DNA of 64,000 bases from IMG/VR virus record IMGVR_UViG_3300007520_000021, positions 30,461 through 94,460 of that record, one strand, 5' to 3'. Of the stretch, positions 49,241-59,300 are shown one piece after another; position 1 is the stretch's first letter; every line of letters begins with the position of its first letter. Both the position numbers and the translations under genes were made by a program. Source of the stretch: a virus. The notes beneath the pieces are model-generated. The model worked only from the letters and a program-made list of their open reading frames with translations, did not search any database and was not told where the DNA came from.

Positions 49241-51793
49241 ATGGCTGATACTAATGGTTTATCCAATGAGGATTTAAAAAGGATGGAGAAATACCTCGAA
49301 CTACAACAAAAAACAGCATCAAGTTTTAAGGGGTACGTAGAGGATGTTAAACAAATTAAGGTTATTTCAGAAAATATAGAATATATTGAGGCGAGAAAGG
49401 CTAAGATATTACAAACAATTAATGATTTAACTAAACAAGCTAAAAAAAGTAGTAAGGCTGAAAAAAAAGCGTTATACGATAAAATAGCGCAAGAGCGAGT
49501 ATCGTTAAAAATAGCTATCGAAAAAATTGACGCTGCTAAGACTGAATTAGGTTATTTAGAGGAATCAGTTAAACAAACTAAATCACTAGTATTAACTAAA
49601 GAATCCCTTAAAAAACAATTAAAAAATGTTGGTGGGTTATTATTCCAACAATTGGGTTGGTTATTAGAGCAACAGAAAGCTGTTAAAATGACCACTTTAA
49701 GTATGGGTGTTTTAGGCAACCAAGCGGGTGTTTTAAAAGCAAACCTTTACCAAGCGTCTGTCGCCACTAATAGGTTAGGTGTTGATACTAAAGATTTAGG
49801 TAAAATGCAATCTATATATTCAGAAAGTATTGGTAGAGCTGTTGTTTTCACAACCAAATCAAACAAAGCTATGGCAGAACTTTCAGCTGGTACAATATTA
49901 GGTGCTGAAGGTGCTGGTGAATTAGTGGCAAACATGGATGGGTTTAACGTATCAGCGGAGCAGAGTAGAGATTTAGTTGCGGATATGTTAAATAATGGAA
50001 CTAAAATGGGTATTAATGGAAGTAAATTAACTAAAAATTTAGCTAGTAATATTAAAATGGCTAATAAATATCACTTTAAAGGTGGTGTTGAAGGTTTAGC
50101 TAGGATGGCAGCTATATCTACTAAGTTTAAAGTTGAGATGAAAACCATTGGTTCATTCGCTGATAATTTGTTTGACCCAGAAGGTGCTGTTGAGATGGCT
50201 TCTAAATTATCAGTTTTAGGTGGTAATTGGAGTAAATTGGGTGACCCTTTTGAATTGATGTTTAAGGCTAGGAATGATTTGACAGGTTTAACCAAAGATA
50301 TTATAGCAGCTACTGAAGTAAGTGGTGTGTTTAATAAAACCACTGGTGAACTTCAATTTAGTGGTATGGAGATGCATCGACTAAGGGAGGCTGCTAAAGC
50401 TACTAATATGGAGTATGATGAATTAGCGCAGATGGCCCAAGAAGTTGGTAAGAATAACGCAAAAATGGGTCAAATGGTAACTGGTGGTAAGTTAAATAAA
50501 GAAGAAAAAGAATATTTAGCAGCTATTTCTAATTGGGATAAAGATAAAGGTAAATTCTTTGTTGAGGTATTGAATGATGAGGGTGTAACTGATAGATATA
50601 ATTTTGATGAACTACATAAGTTAGACTCCGCTATGATTAAAAACATAATGGACCAAGAAAAAAATTTAGCAGAAAGAGCTGAAGAATCTTTAACATTTGA
50701 TGAATCTTGGAAAAACTTGGTGAATACTTTCAAATCAACTCTTTTACCAGCATTTGACGGGTTTAGTAAATCAATGGAACTTGTATTAACTAGTATTGCG
50801 AAGAGTGGTGTGTTTGAGACAATTGCGCAATGGTCTATTACATTAGGTAAAACTTTAGCTGAGTGGCCTAAAACAGTTGCTGCCGTTTTAGCTGGTGCTT
50901 TCATAGTTAAAGAAGCTTGGTGGTTAGCTAGGGGTGTTTTTTTAGGACTCGGATTCAATACCACCGCTAGAGTTGGTGGTGGTGGTGGTGCTGCTGCTAG
51001 TAAAGCTACGAAGGGTAGTGGTGGTGGTGCTGCTGCTAGTAAAGCTACGAAGGGTAGTGGTGGTGGTGCTGCTGCTAGTAAAGCTACGAAGGGTAGTGGT
51101 GGTGGTGGTGCTGTTGCTAGTAAACTTGGTAAATTTACTAAATTTGCTAAAGTTGGTGGTGCTGCTGCTGCTAGTGGTGGTTTATTAACTGCTGCTTTTT
51201 CAGGTTATGATGAATATACTAGTAATGAAGAGAGTGGTATGAGTGGTGGCGAAAACGCTGGTAGGACTGCTGTTAGAAGTGGGTTGGCTGGTGGTGGTGC
51301 TTGGGGTGGTGCTACCGCTGGTGCTTCATTAGGGCTGCTTGGTGGTCCATTAGCACCAGTAACGGTACCTTTAGGTATGCTTATAGGTGGTATAGCTGGC
51401 GCTATAGGTGGTGATATGCTTGGTGATTCGGCTGGTGATGCTATTTTTGGGGGTGGTGGGGGGAGTCAAGTTCATGATGACTTTATTTCCAGACCAGGAG
51501 CTGACCCAATATCATTTAACTCAGCTGATACTTTAGTTGGTTTGAAGAAAGATGGTGGTATTGGTCGAGCTTTGGTGGAAAATAGCACTGGTAAGGGTTC
51601 AGGTTCTTCAGGTGTTAGTGTTAGTTTTGGTCAACCTTTAAGAATTGAAGGGAGTATTAATGTAACCTCTGGAAATAAATCAGCTTCAATTGATTTAGAT
51701 AACCCATTCTTTATTAGAGAGTTATCTAAAATGATTCAAGAAGAAATAAGTAGGGGTATTGGTGGTGGAAGAACGAGTTCTAACCCAATTTAA
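49241..51793 (+). CDS. Tail tape measure protein
   Basis: An 850-aa protein in the position of a tape measure, between tail tube/chaperone genes and baseplate genes. Residues 1-130 are charged coiled coil (LKRMEKYLELQQKT, KKSSKAEKKALYDKIAQERV). The middle is long and helical (VEMASKLSVLGGNWSKLGD). A hydrophobic segment at about 545-572 (TVAAVLAGAFIVKEAWW) and a Gly/Ala-rich hydrophobic stretch near 705-730 (GMLIGGIAGAIGG) fit the membrane-crossing parts of tape measures. A Gly-Ser linker with three 13-residue repeats separates these. It sets tail length and is ejected with the DNA. Relatively short for a phage of this type. Confidence 0.8.
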   Translation: MADTNGLSNEDLKRMEKYLELQQKTASSFKGYVEDVKQIKVISENIEYIEARKAKILQTINDLTKQAKKSSKAEKKALYDKIAQERVSLKIAIEKIDAAKTELGYLEESVKQTKSLVLTKESLKKQLKNVGGLLFQQLGWLLEQQKAVKMTTLSMGVLGNQAGVLKANLYQASVATNRLGVDTKDLGKMQSIYSESIGRAVVFTTKSNKAMAELSAGTILGAEGAGELVANMDGFNVSAEQSRDLVADMLNNGTKMGINGSKLTKNLASNIKMANKYHFKGGVEGLARMAAISTKFKVEMKTIGSFADNLFDPEGAVEMASKLSVLGGNWSKLGDPFELMFKARNDLTGLTKDIIAATEVSGVFNKTTGELQFSGMEMHRLREAAKATNMEYDELAQMAQEVGKNNAKMGQMVTGGKLNKEEKEYLAAISNWDKDKGKFFVEVLNDEGVTDRYNFDELHKLDSAMIKNIMDQEKNLAERAEESLTFDESWKNLVNTFKSTLLPAFDGFSKSMELVLTSIAKSGVFETIAQWSITLGKTLAEWPKTVAAVLAGAFIVKEAWWLARGVFLGLGFNTTARVGGGGGAAASKATKGSGGGAAASKATKGSGGGAAASKATKGSGGGGAVASKLGKFTKFAKVGGAAAASGGLLTAAFSGYDEYTSNEESGMSGGENAGRTAVRSGLAGGGAWGGATAGASLGLLGGPLAPVTVPLGMLIGGIAGAIGGDMLGDSAGDAIFGGGGGSQVHDDFISRPGADPISFNSADTLVGLKKDGGIGRALVENSTGKGSGSSGVSVSFGQPLRIEGSINVTSGNKSASIDLDNPFFIRELSKMIQEEISRGIGGGRTSSNPI
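50976..51125 (+). repeat. 39-bp tandem repeat in the tape measure gene (GGGAAASKATKGS, about three and a half copies)
   Basis: Units containing GCTGCTGCTAGTAAAGCTAC are repeated with almost no change; the last copy has GTTGCT and leads into a diverged end. An in-frame copy-number change would add or remove 13 residues. Confidence 0.85.
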
Positions 51794-51849
51794 AATAAAT
51801 TTAAAAATATGTTAAAATATATTTGGTTATATGAAAATAATTTCGTATT

Positions 51850-52015
51850 TTTTAAATAATATATTTTAATATATTAATACTATATATAATATATAGTAAT
51901 ATAATATATAATAATAATATATAATAATAATATATAATAATAATATATAATAATAATATATAATAATATATAATAATAATAATATTATATAATATATAAT
52001 AATATATAGATTTTT
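51850..52015. repeat. AT-only low-complexity tract of TATAATAATA units
   Basis: About 165 bp of almost pure A and T in TATAATAATA-like repeats between the tape measure and the baseplate gene. It contains no convincing coding frame; the open frame on the minus strand is only Ile/Tyr. A recombination or replication role cannot be excluded. Confidence 0.85.
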
Positions 52016-52025
52016 TTTTAGTCTT

Positions 52026-52036
52026 TATATTTATTA
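52026..52036 (+). promoter_or_regulatory. Candidate late promoter box TATATTTATTA
   Basis: TATATTTATTA ends 14 nt before the ATG at 52051. It lies at the right edge of the AT-only tract but differs from the repeat unit. Confidence 0.5.
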
Positions 52037-52050
52037 ATAAACAGTTTAAC

Positions 52051-55000
52051 ATGCCAAATGGAATAAATAATATATCACCCTCAATTAGAGATTTTTTATT
52101 AAACAGAAATTTAATATTAAGTGATACTGTAAGTAATAATGGTTTAAGTGGTTATGGTGTTGGTTTAGGGTTACCTGTAACTATCTCTACTTATCCAGAA
52201 ACAGTTATTGCGTCTAGTGATATTGAAATTGAAGGGCAATCTTATAGAGATTTAAATTTATTAAACAACCCTTACGCATCAACTGTTGGGGACATTGTTG
52301 TTGATATAAATAGTAATAACATCCAAAATATTGGTAATTTACCAATAGGTACTCCCCAATCTGAATACACTAATTATATTGGTTCAAGAATAATTGACTC
52401 ATCTTTCACAAATTATGGTAATGATGGTAGGGTAAATTTACTAAGAAACTTATACCAACCGAGTGAATCTGAAAGGTATTTAGTTAGTTTGGATAATTCA
52501 AATAATAATGTTGAAAATTCTAATGGTGGTTATTTAGATAGAAATGGTAATTTAAACATTGGGGGACCTTCAACCAAAGCAATTAATATAATTGGTGGTA
52601 TTTTAAATGGTGGTGGTATTGGTATTGGTGGTGATAGTAATTTTGATATAAGAAGTTCTTTAGCTGGTAGAGTATTAAACGGTATAGGTGTTTTAAATGA
52701 TACCAAGTTAGGGGTTATTGGTGGTAGGGAATTATTAAAATCTTTAGCTAATAAAGTATCTTTTAACGCACAAAGGGAAATATTAGGTAATTTTAATTTA
52801 AATCCATTAAGTTTACTTAGTGGTAATGATTTTTTAGTACCAAATTATTCGATTACGGTAGGTAAAGATAAAGTAAGTAAAATTTTAGATATTGGTCTAA
52901 ACATATTAGGTTTTGAAGCACCAAAAGGTTATTTATTTGAGGATTCGTCTTCTATTTTCTATGTGGAAAATAAAGTTGATACTAAAGATAGGTTATTATC
53001 ACAAGTATCTAATACTGGTAAAGGTCAAATTATTTCATTATTTAAAAATTTAAATGAGAATACCTATAAAATGCAAATAACCGATTCTAGATTTAAAGGG
53101 GAATCCGTTATAAGTAATTTATATTTATTTAATAGTGGTAACGGTGCTATGTTAAACATGTTAAACGCACCATTATTATTAGATGATAAAGGTAAAGTAT
53201 TAGGTTCTTTAAAAAACGGCCCTAACACACCCATATCACCTAGTAATTATAAATTGGAGTCAATGGTTAGGGATGGTGAATTTAGCTCTTTAAAAGGCCT
53301 TAAAATAGGTGAGGAGGGGTTTACTTGGGCTCAAGGTGTGAAAGAAGAGTTATTTCATTATGTACTTGGTGATGGTGTTAACCTTACACCAGTTAATTCA
53401 TCAAGTTCATTTGAAGCTTATGGTGATGTTAATATTAATAAGATTAAAAGGGGTTTACTAAACACAACTAAAAATTTATTTAAATCTGGACATATAAACG
53501 TCATGGTTAGTAGTAGAGGTTTACGTTTAGATACAGAAGGTGAGATTGACAATGGGGTTAAGGTTTTTAGGGGTTTTAAAGGTGATAAAATGGATGGTCC
53601 AAGTTTCATTTCTAGAGGTTCTGGTGTTAAAAGTTTATCAGCTTTAGAGGGTGTTGCTGATGATGCGAACATGGTTTTTTGTAGGTCTTGGACATCATTA
53701 GTTAAATATGATAAAGTTAGAAACTTACAAAAAAGTGATGGTTTAAAAAGTAATTACGGGTTAAGAAATAGAAATACAGTATCTAAATCGGTATTAGATG
53801 ATAATGGTTTCGTTAGGGTAGCACCAACTAGAACTAAAGGTGAGATTGAAAACAATACTGAACTTGATGCTAAAAGATTCATGTTTTCAATTGAGAATTT
53901 AGCTTGGGCTGGGCAGACTGGTAATTTACCTAAGAATGAAATCGGACCAGGTGACCCATTAACTAAAACCAAAGGTAGGATAATGTGGTTTCCACCATAT
54001 GATATTAAGTTTACGGAAAGTACTTCATTAAAATGGGATAGTTACGATTTCATTGGTAGAGGGGAACCTATGTATACTTATAACAATTCTGAAAGAAGTG
54101 GTAGTTTAAGTTTTAAGGTTATTATTGACCACGCATCTTACATGAACGATATTACTCTAATAGCTAAAGAATCTGGGTATGATACTGATGATTTTTTTAA
54201 TAGTATTGTGGCTGGTTGTACTGATTTTGGTGATTATGATTTAAAAAATATAAGTGAGAATGACCAAAATGCTTTAGATGTTGATAACGCTAGTAAGGTT
54301 GCTGAAAAACAAGATACGCCTAGTATAGTACCTTTAGGTTTTTCGTATTACTTTCCAAATGATGTGGTTTCAGATGCTTATTTTGATTATGAAAGGTTTG
54401 GTTCTGAGAATGGTGAGGTGACGGCTAGTTCGTATGGTAAGATACCTGAGGACCCTGGTTATACTAAGGGTCAAACAATATTTTATGAGGATAGGAGTGA
54501 TTTTGGTTTAAATAAAGCTTACTATGATACTAATTTTTTCACTAAATTAAGTGAGGATTTTAAAAAATGTGAACATTGTAAGATTGTGATTAAAGGTTAC
54601 GCTAGTAAGGATGGTGTTACCAGTGTGAATAAAAGGTTATCTGATGATAGAGCTAAAACTATGAAAGGTATATTAATCAAGGAGTTGTTAGGTGGTAATG
54701 AGACTTCGGACCCGTTAAGTGGTAATAGGTTTAAACTAGTTGTTGGTAAAGGTGAATCAACTGACTCACCAAGTAAAGGTGTTAAGGCGGTTGATTCAAT
54801 ATTAAATAAAAAAGCTAGAAGAGTTGACGTTACTTTTGTTGACGACCCTAGTAATAAGAAAATGTTAAATGAATTTAAGACTAATTTAAAATCTAATAAC
54901 CTTAAAAAAATACTTAATGATAGGGTTAAGGGTAAATTTTTTAACGAATCATTATATTTTGAGAAGTTAAGACAAGATGATAAATTTACCTATGATTCCA

Positions 55001-55965
55001 TAAGTGAAAAGATTAAATTCTTTCACCCAGCTTTTCATTCAGTAACGCCAGAAGGTTTTAATAGTAGATTAACATTTCTTAATCAATGTACTAGACAAGG
55101 GCCAACTAAGAACGCTAACTCACCTAGTAATTTAGTTTTTGGAGCCGCACCTGTTTCTATCCTAAGGATAGGTGATTTTTATCATACAAAGATTATAATT
55201 GATAGTTTAAATATTGACTATGATGGTGGGTTCGGTACGCAATGGGATTTAAACCCAGAAGGTGTTGGTGTTCAACCAATGATTGCTAATGTTTCAATAT
55301 CATTTAAATTTATTGGTGGTCAATCATTAGATGGGCCTATTAATAAACTACAGAATGCGGTTTCATTTAACTATTTCGCTAATACTGAGATTTATGATTC
55401 AAGAGCTGAATATTTTAGTAATGGTAGATATACTAGTGATGTGGTAAAGTTTAAACCTGAAGCGGGTTCACCTAAACCTAGTGAAACTAAAGTGGGTATT
55501 GAGTTAAATGAAGTAGAGGTTTTCGGTACTTTCAGTGCACCAAGTACTGAAACAGCTGTTGATGATGGTAAAATTAAAATAACTGGTTTTAAGTATATTG
55601 AAGTAAGAGAAACGTTAACTCCAAATAAACGTTCGTTTATGTTTTCGCTTAAATTTTTAAACTTACCAATTAATTTAGGTGAAAGTTCGGTTAGTGAATT
55701 CGTTTCAAAGGGTCTAAAAATTAGATTAAGTAATAATAACTCTTTTACGCATGAGGAAATTGTTAGTGAAATTAGTGGTGCTAGTGGTTCTTCTGGTTGT
55801 AAATCCTTTTCTTGTTTAAATGATAATTATATTTTGGGGGATAGAGATTCGGGTACTATTAGTTTAGTTAATGGTAATTATAATTTAGCTATAATTCATG
55901 ACGGTAAAACTATCCAAACAATACCTGTTAAAATAAGTAGTGAACTTTATAAAGAATGGTTTTAA
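52051..55965 (+). CDS. Baseplate/virion protein with tube-initiator-like and OmpA-like domains
   Basis: A 1304-aa structural protein. The N-terminal half is Asn/Gly-rich with many short strands. At about residues 640-700 KTKGRIMWFPPYDIKFTES, SYDFIGRGEPMYTYNN and ERSGSLSFKVIIDH follow the pattern of contractile-tail initiator (CIS tube/gp54-like) domains. An OmpA-like peptidoglycan-binding domain follows at about 800-930 (KIVIKGYASKDG, NKRLSDDRAKTMKG, KKARRVDVTF). The C-terminal part continues with beta-rich virion sequence. It probably sits at the tip or hub of the baseplate, where the OmpA module could hold peptidoglycan during entry. It has its own late promoter box, and the gp53-like gene follows. 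Confidence 0.7.
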   Translation: MPNGINNISPSIRDFLLNRNLILSDTVSNNGLSGYGVGLGLPVTISTYPETVIASSDIEIEGQSYRDLNLLNNPYASTVGDIVVDINSNNIQNIGNLPIGTPQSEYTNYIGSRIIDSSFTNYGNDGRVNLLRNLYQPSESERYLVSLDNSNNNVENSNGGYLDRNGNLNIGGPSTKAINIIGGILNGGGIGIGGDSNFDIRSSLAGRVLNGIGVLNDTKLGVIGGRELLKSLANKVSFNAQREILGNFNLNPLSLLSGNDFLVPNYSITVGKDKVSKILDIGLNILGFEAPKGYLFEDSSSIFYVENKVDTKDRLLSQVSNTGKGQIISLFKNLNENTYKMQITDSRFKGESVISNLYLFNSGNGAMLNMLNAPLLLDDKGKVLGSLKNGPNTPISPSNYKLESMVRDGEFSSLKGLKIGEEGFTWAQGVKEELFHYVLGDGVNLTPVNSSSSFEAYGDVNINKIKRGLLNTTKNLFKSGHINVMVSSRGLRLDTEGEIDNGVKVFRGFKGDKMDGPSFISRGSGVKSLSALEGVADDANMVFCRSWTSLVKYDKVRNLQKSDGLKSNYGLRNRNTVSKSVLDDNGFVRVAPTRTKGEIENNTELDAKRFMFSIENLAWAGQTGNLPKNEIGPGDPLTKTKGRIMWFPPYDIKFTESTSLKWDSYDFIGRGEPMYTYNNSERSGSLSFKVIIDHASYMNDITLIAKESGYDTDDFFNSIVAGCTDFGDYDLKNISENDQNALDVDNASKVAEKQDTPSIVPLGFSYYFPNDVVSDAYFDYERFGSENGEVTASSYGKIPEDPGYTKGQTIFYEDRSDFGLNKAYYDTNFFTKLSEDFKKCEHCKIVIKGYASKDGVTSVNKRLSDDRAKTMKGILIKELLGGNETSDPLSGNRFKLVVGKGESTDSPSKGVKAVDSILNKKARRVDVTFVDDPSNKKMLNEFKTNLKSNNLKKILNDRVKGKFFNESLYFEKLRQDDKFTYDSISEKIKFFHPAFHSVTPEGFNSRLTFLNQCTRQGPTKNANSPSNLVFGAAPVSILRIGDFYHTKIIIDSLNIDYDGGFGTQWDLNPEGVGVQPMIANVSISFKFIGGQSLDGPINKLQNAVSFNYFANTEIYDSRAEYFSNGRYTSDVVKFKPEAGSPKPSETKVGIELNEVEVFGTFSAPSTETAVDDGKIKITGFKYIEVRETLTPNKRSFMFSLKFLNLPINLGESSVSEFVSKGLKIRLSNNNSFTHEEIVSEISGASGSSGCKSFSCLNDNYILGDRDSGTISLVNGNYNLAIIHDGKTIQTIPVKISSELYKEWF

Positions 55966-56019
55966 CTTTATTTACTTTTTAAAAAAATTTAATAAATTAT
56001 AGATAAAATATAATAAAAT

Positions 56020-56340
56020 ATGGCTGAATATTTTGATAGGTATGATAAATTTAGAACCAACAATGGTACTAAACCAATCCCAGGTTTAAATATATCAATT
56101 CAACCTAGTGATAAGCAAGTTGTTTATAAGGTTGGTAAAACAAGGCTTGATAAGTTAAGTGATAAATATTATGGTAACCCATATCACGGTTGGTTAATTT
56201 TATTAGCCAACCCAAAAAAAGGTGGGTTAGAATTTAATATTGATAATAATGAGGTGATTAGAATCCCATTCCCATTTAGGAGTGCTTTGGAGCGTTATGA
56301 TGCTGAGGTTGATAAATATTTGAGGTTATATGGTGGATAA
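56020..56340 (+). CDS. Baseplate wedge protein (gp53-like, LysM-type)
   Basis: A 106-aa protein. The core YKVGKTRLDKLSDKYYGNPY followed by HGWLILLANP is the LysM-like wedge domain of gp53/tail protein X, whose W-x-x-I/L-L and N motifs are present, and IRIPFPFRSALERYDAE closes it. In T4, gp53 links baseplate wedge units. It begins 54 nt after the OmpA-domain gene and overlaps the giant baseplate protein by 11 nt, so it is co-translated with it. Size and motif make this call rather sure. Confidence 0.8.
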   Translation: MAEYFDRYDKFRTNNGTKPIPGLNISIQPSDKQVVYKVGKTRLDKLSDKYYGNPYHGWLILLANPKKGGLEFNIDNNEVIRIPFPFRSALERYDAEVDKYLRLYGG

Positions 56341-59300
56341 TACAAATAACAACGCAACTAACGCTGGTAAAGTAATATATGTTGACCCAAACCCAAAGGG
56401 TAATATAATTAAAACACCAGAAGATTTCGCTATTAGCGTTGAACTAGTAACGACTAAAAAAAAACGTACAGCTATTGAGATTGTTAAAGGTGGTGATACG
56501 TATGTTGATACTGGTAGTTCTAAAACTAAAATAAGTTTTATTGATGGGTCAAAAGTTAATGGTGAAGGTGTTCAGAAATCTTTAACAACTCTATATACTG
56601 AGGTTGGTAACAATTTTAATAAAACTAATACTGATTTAGAAACGCTTGGTATTTCTAACATATCAATTGAATTTAATTCATCTTACGCACCTATGGTTTC
56701 AATTGATTTTGTTGATACTAGAGGTAAGTTATTCGAGATGGGTAATAATTCACCGTATAGCGTTTTTTTTGAATTACCATTTCCAGTTTTTGAGTTAACT
56801 GTTAAAGGTTTTTATGGTTCGGCTGTAAAATATAAACTACATTTATATAAATTTAATGGTAAATTTAACTCATCAAAAGGTAGTTTTGAGGTTAAGTGTA
56901 ATTTCATTGGTTATACGTATGCGTTTTTATCGGACATATTAATTGGTTATTTAAAAGCTTTACCTTATACAAATATAGGTGGTAAGATAATAGATGAGTT
57001 AAACGCATTAAATGTGGGTACTAAAAATAATTTCTTAACTTTTGATGAGTTAAACGTTGGGATTAAGAAATTAAGTAACGATATAAAGGTTTTGAAAAGT
57101 GATAATGTTGATGTGCAAGTATTAAGTTTAAGTGGTAAGTTAACAAGCTCTTTAAGTGAATTTAAAAGTACTTTCGAAGCTGAATTTATAAATATTTTAA
57201 ATACTACTAATGATATTACTGGTGGTGGTGGTGGTGGTAAATGGGGAGCAAATATTTTAACTGATACTACAGCACCTACAATTAGTAGTGTTATTGAAAC
57301 ATATAATACTAATATAACTAATAAAATTAAAGAATTAAATAAAAATGAGGGTGGTTTAGGTTCTAAATACCCATTGGATTTAAATTTATTTTTAGCTACA
57401 GAGGGTGTTACCTACCTTAAAGATTTAACTGTGAAAGGTCCTGATGTTTTTAAAGGTAAAACTAAATTAGTTAGTGATGTTTATGATAGGGTTAATTTCA
57501 TATTATTAACTAATATGAAATTAGCTGAGGAAAAAACTGTTAATTTATTTATATTTGATAAGGCAATCGACTCTATAAATCAAATAATAGCTAGTTTATC
57601 ATCAGATAGTAAACAAATTGTTAATACGTTAGGTGATGATTACACAAACATGGTTGGAGATGCTTTCCCAGATGGGAATTTCACATCATCTTTAGGTGAT
57701 TTTTTTAGAATATTGTGTAATCACGTTGATATTTTTTTAGATGTTATTCGTCAAGTTGCAGTTGCGGCTGAAAAAGATAAAATTGATAGAAAGAAACAAT
57801 TAGAGGGTATTGATTTTGGTGAAGGTTTAACGAAATTTAATGGTGGTACTAATGATGATATAGGTAGTATAAAAGCTTTTCCTGATTATAGAGAGAAGAA
57901 TACTGATAACACGTTAGAAGATAAGTGGATTGGGGTTAAGGCACCTAATATGCCAGAAGTTATGTTAGTTGAGGAGATATTAAACGGTTTAATTAAATCC
58001 AAAATTAAAGATGATGAGGTTTTGGAGGAGATTACTAATAACGAATCCTCAACCACTACTCAAGATTGGATTCCTGTTAACCCTTTTGATACCGTTATTT
58101 ACTATAAATCTAACCCATACGAATCTTTAAAAGAGGAAGGTAGAGATTATGATTATTTAAGGTTATCACTTTTTAGGTTTATAACACTTAATGGTTTTAC
58201 TAATTCAGGTCTTACTCCTGATGAGATAAAAGCTTTTGCTATAGCCGAGGCTAACACTATTTTTAATTCAATTAAAAATAATGAGGTTAAACTTAATTTT
58301 AAGAGTTTAACTTATGCTAGTATAACAGATGGTTTTTCTAGTGCTAATCCTAATGCTAATGCTAATTATAAGAATTACTCAACCAAAACCCCATCCGCAA
58401 CCGCAACCCCAACCGCAACTACAACCGCATTTACCACAGGCGCACTTCCCACAGGCCAACTTGACTTAAGTGTTACAACACCACCTAATGTAGTCAGCAA
58501 TGTCAAAACTAGAGTTATTAGTCTTGCCACAAGTGGAGAAAGGTATTTTTATACATATACACCAACAAAAAATAATGATGGTTCGTTATCAAATAAAATA
58601 CAATTCATACCATTTAGGGTTGATAGTAGAAAAGATTTAAGTGGTGACTCTAATAATGATTTATCAAATTCTGATAGGGTTACACAAAGAGATGGTGGTA
58701 AAAAGACTTTTTACAATCCTTTATATTACGTTAAACAAGCGCAAGAAGATGGAAAACGTAATAAATTAGATAATGGAACAACATTTATTGATTTCTTAAC
58801 TATATCTGATTACAATAGAGAATCACCATCTTTTGTTGATTATGTTGCTGCTGGGCTTGAAAAATCAGTTGAACCATTAACCATGTCAGCTGAAAATAAA
58901 ATTACTGGTGGTTTATTTCTAGGTAAATTTGGTGTACTTGATTATGCTAGTATTAAAAATTCTAATGGTATTGATATGTTGTCAAAAACATTATTTTATA
59001 ATAACCCTAAAAAAACAACTTTTTTTTATACCGCTATTAAAGAAAAAGCCGATAACTCATCTTACTTCACTGTAGATAGTAATCTTAAAGTTGTCCCTAT
59101 GAATAAAACAGCGGTCACTAGTTTTGAGTCAAATATTAATCCTGTAGTCGTTGCTAATGAGCGTTATGTAGCTATCACTGATGAGGTTTTGTATGGTAAA
59201 ATTAATAAAGGTGATTTAAATGATGTTAATATATCTAATTTAGATTTAACCCCTGGCTACTCACTATTTGGTAGTGATATGTATTATTTCCAAGATAACT

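Noticed and set aside
50470-50964. Minus-strand 164-aa frame inside the tape measure gene
   Set aside because: Antisense to a long, coherent coding frame; no promoter or start context.
50973-51188. Plus-strand 71-aa frame rich in Val and Leu within the tape measure gene
   Set aside because: It is the shifted frame of the 39-bp repeat; codons are a by-product of GGTGGTGCTGCT-like DNA.
51852-52052. Minus-strand 66-aa open frame in the AT tract
   Set aside because: It encodes almost only Ile and Tyr from a TATAATAATA microsatellite; it is a low-complexity artefact.
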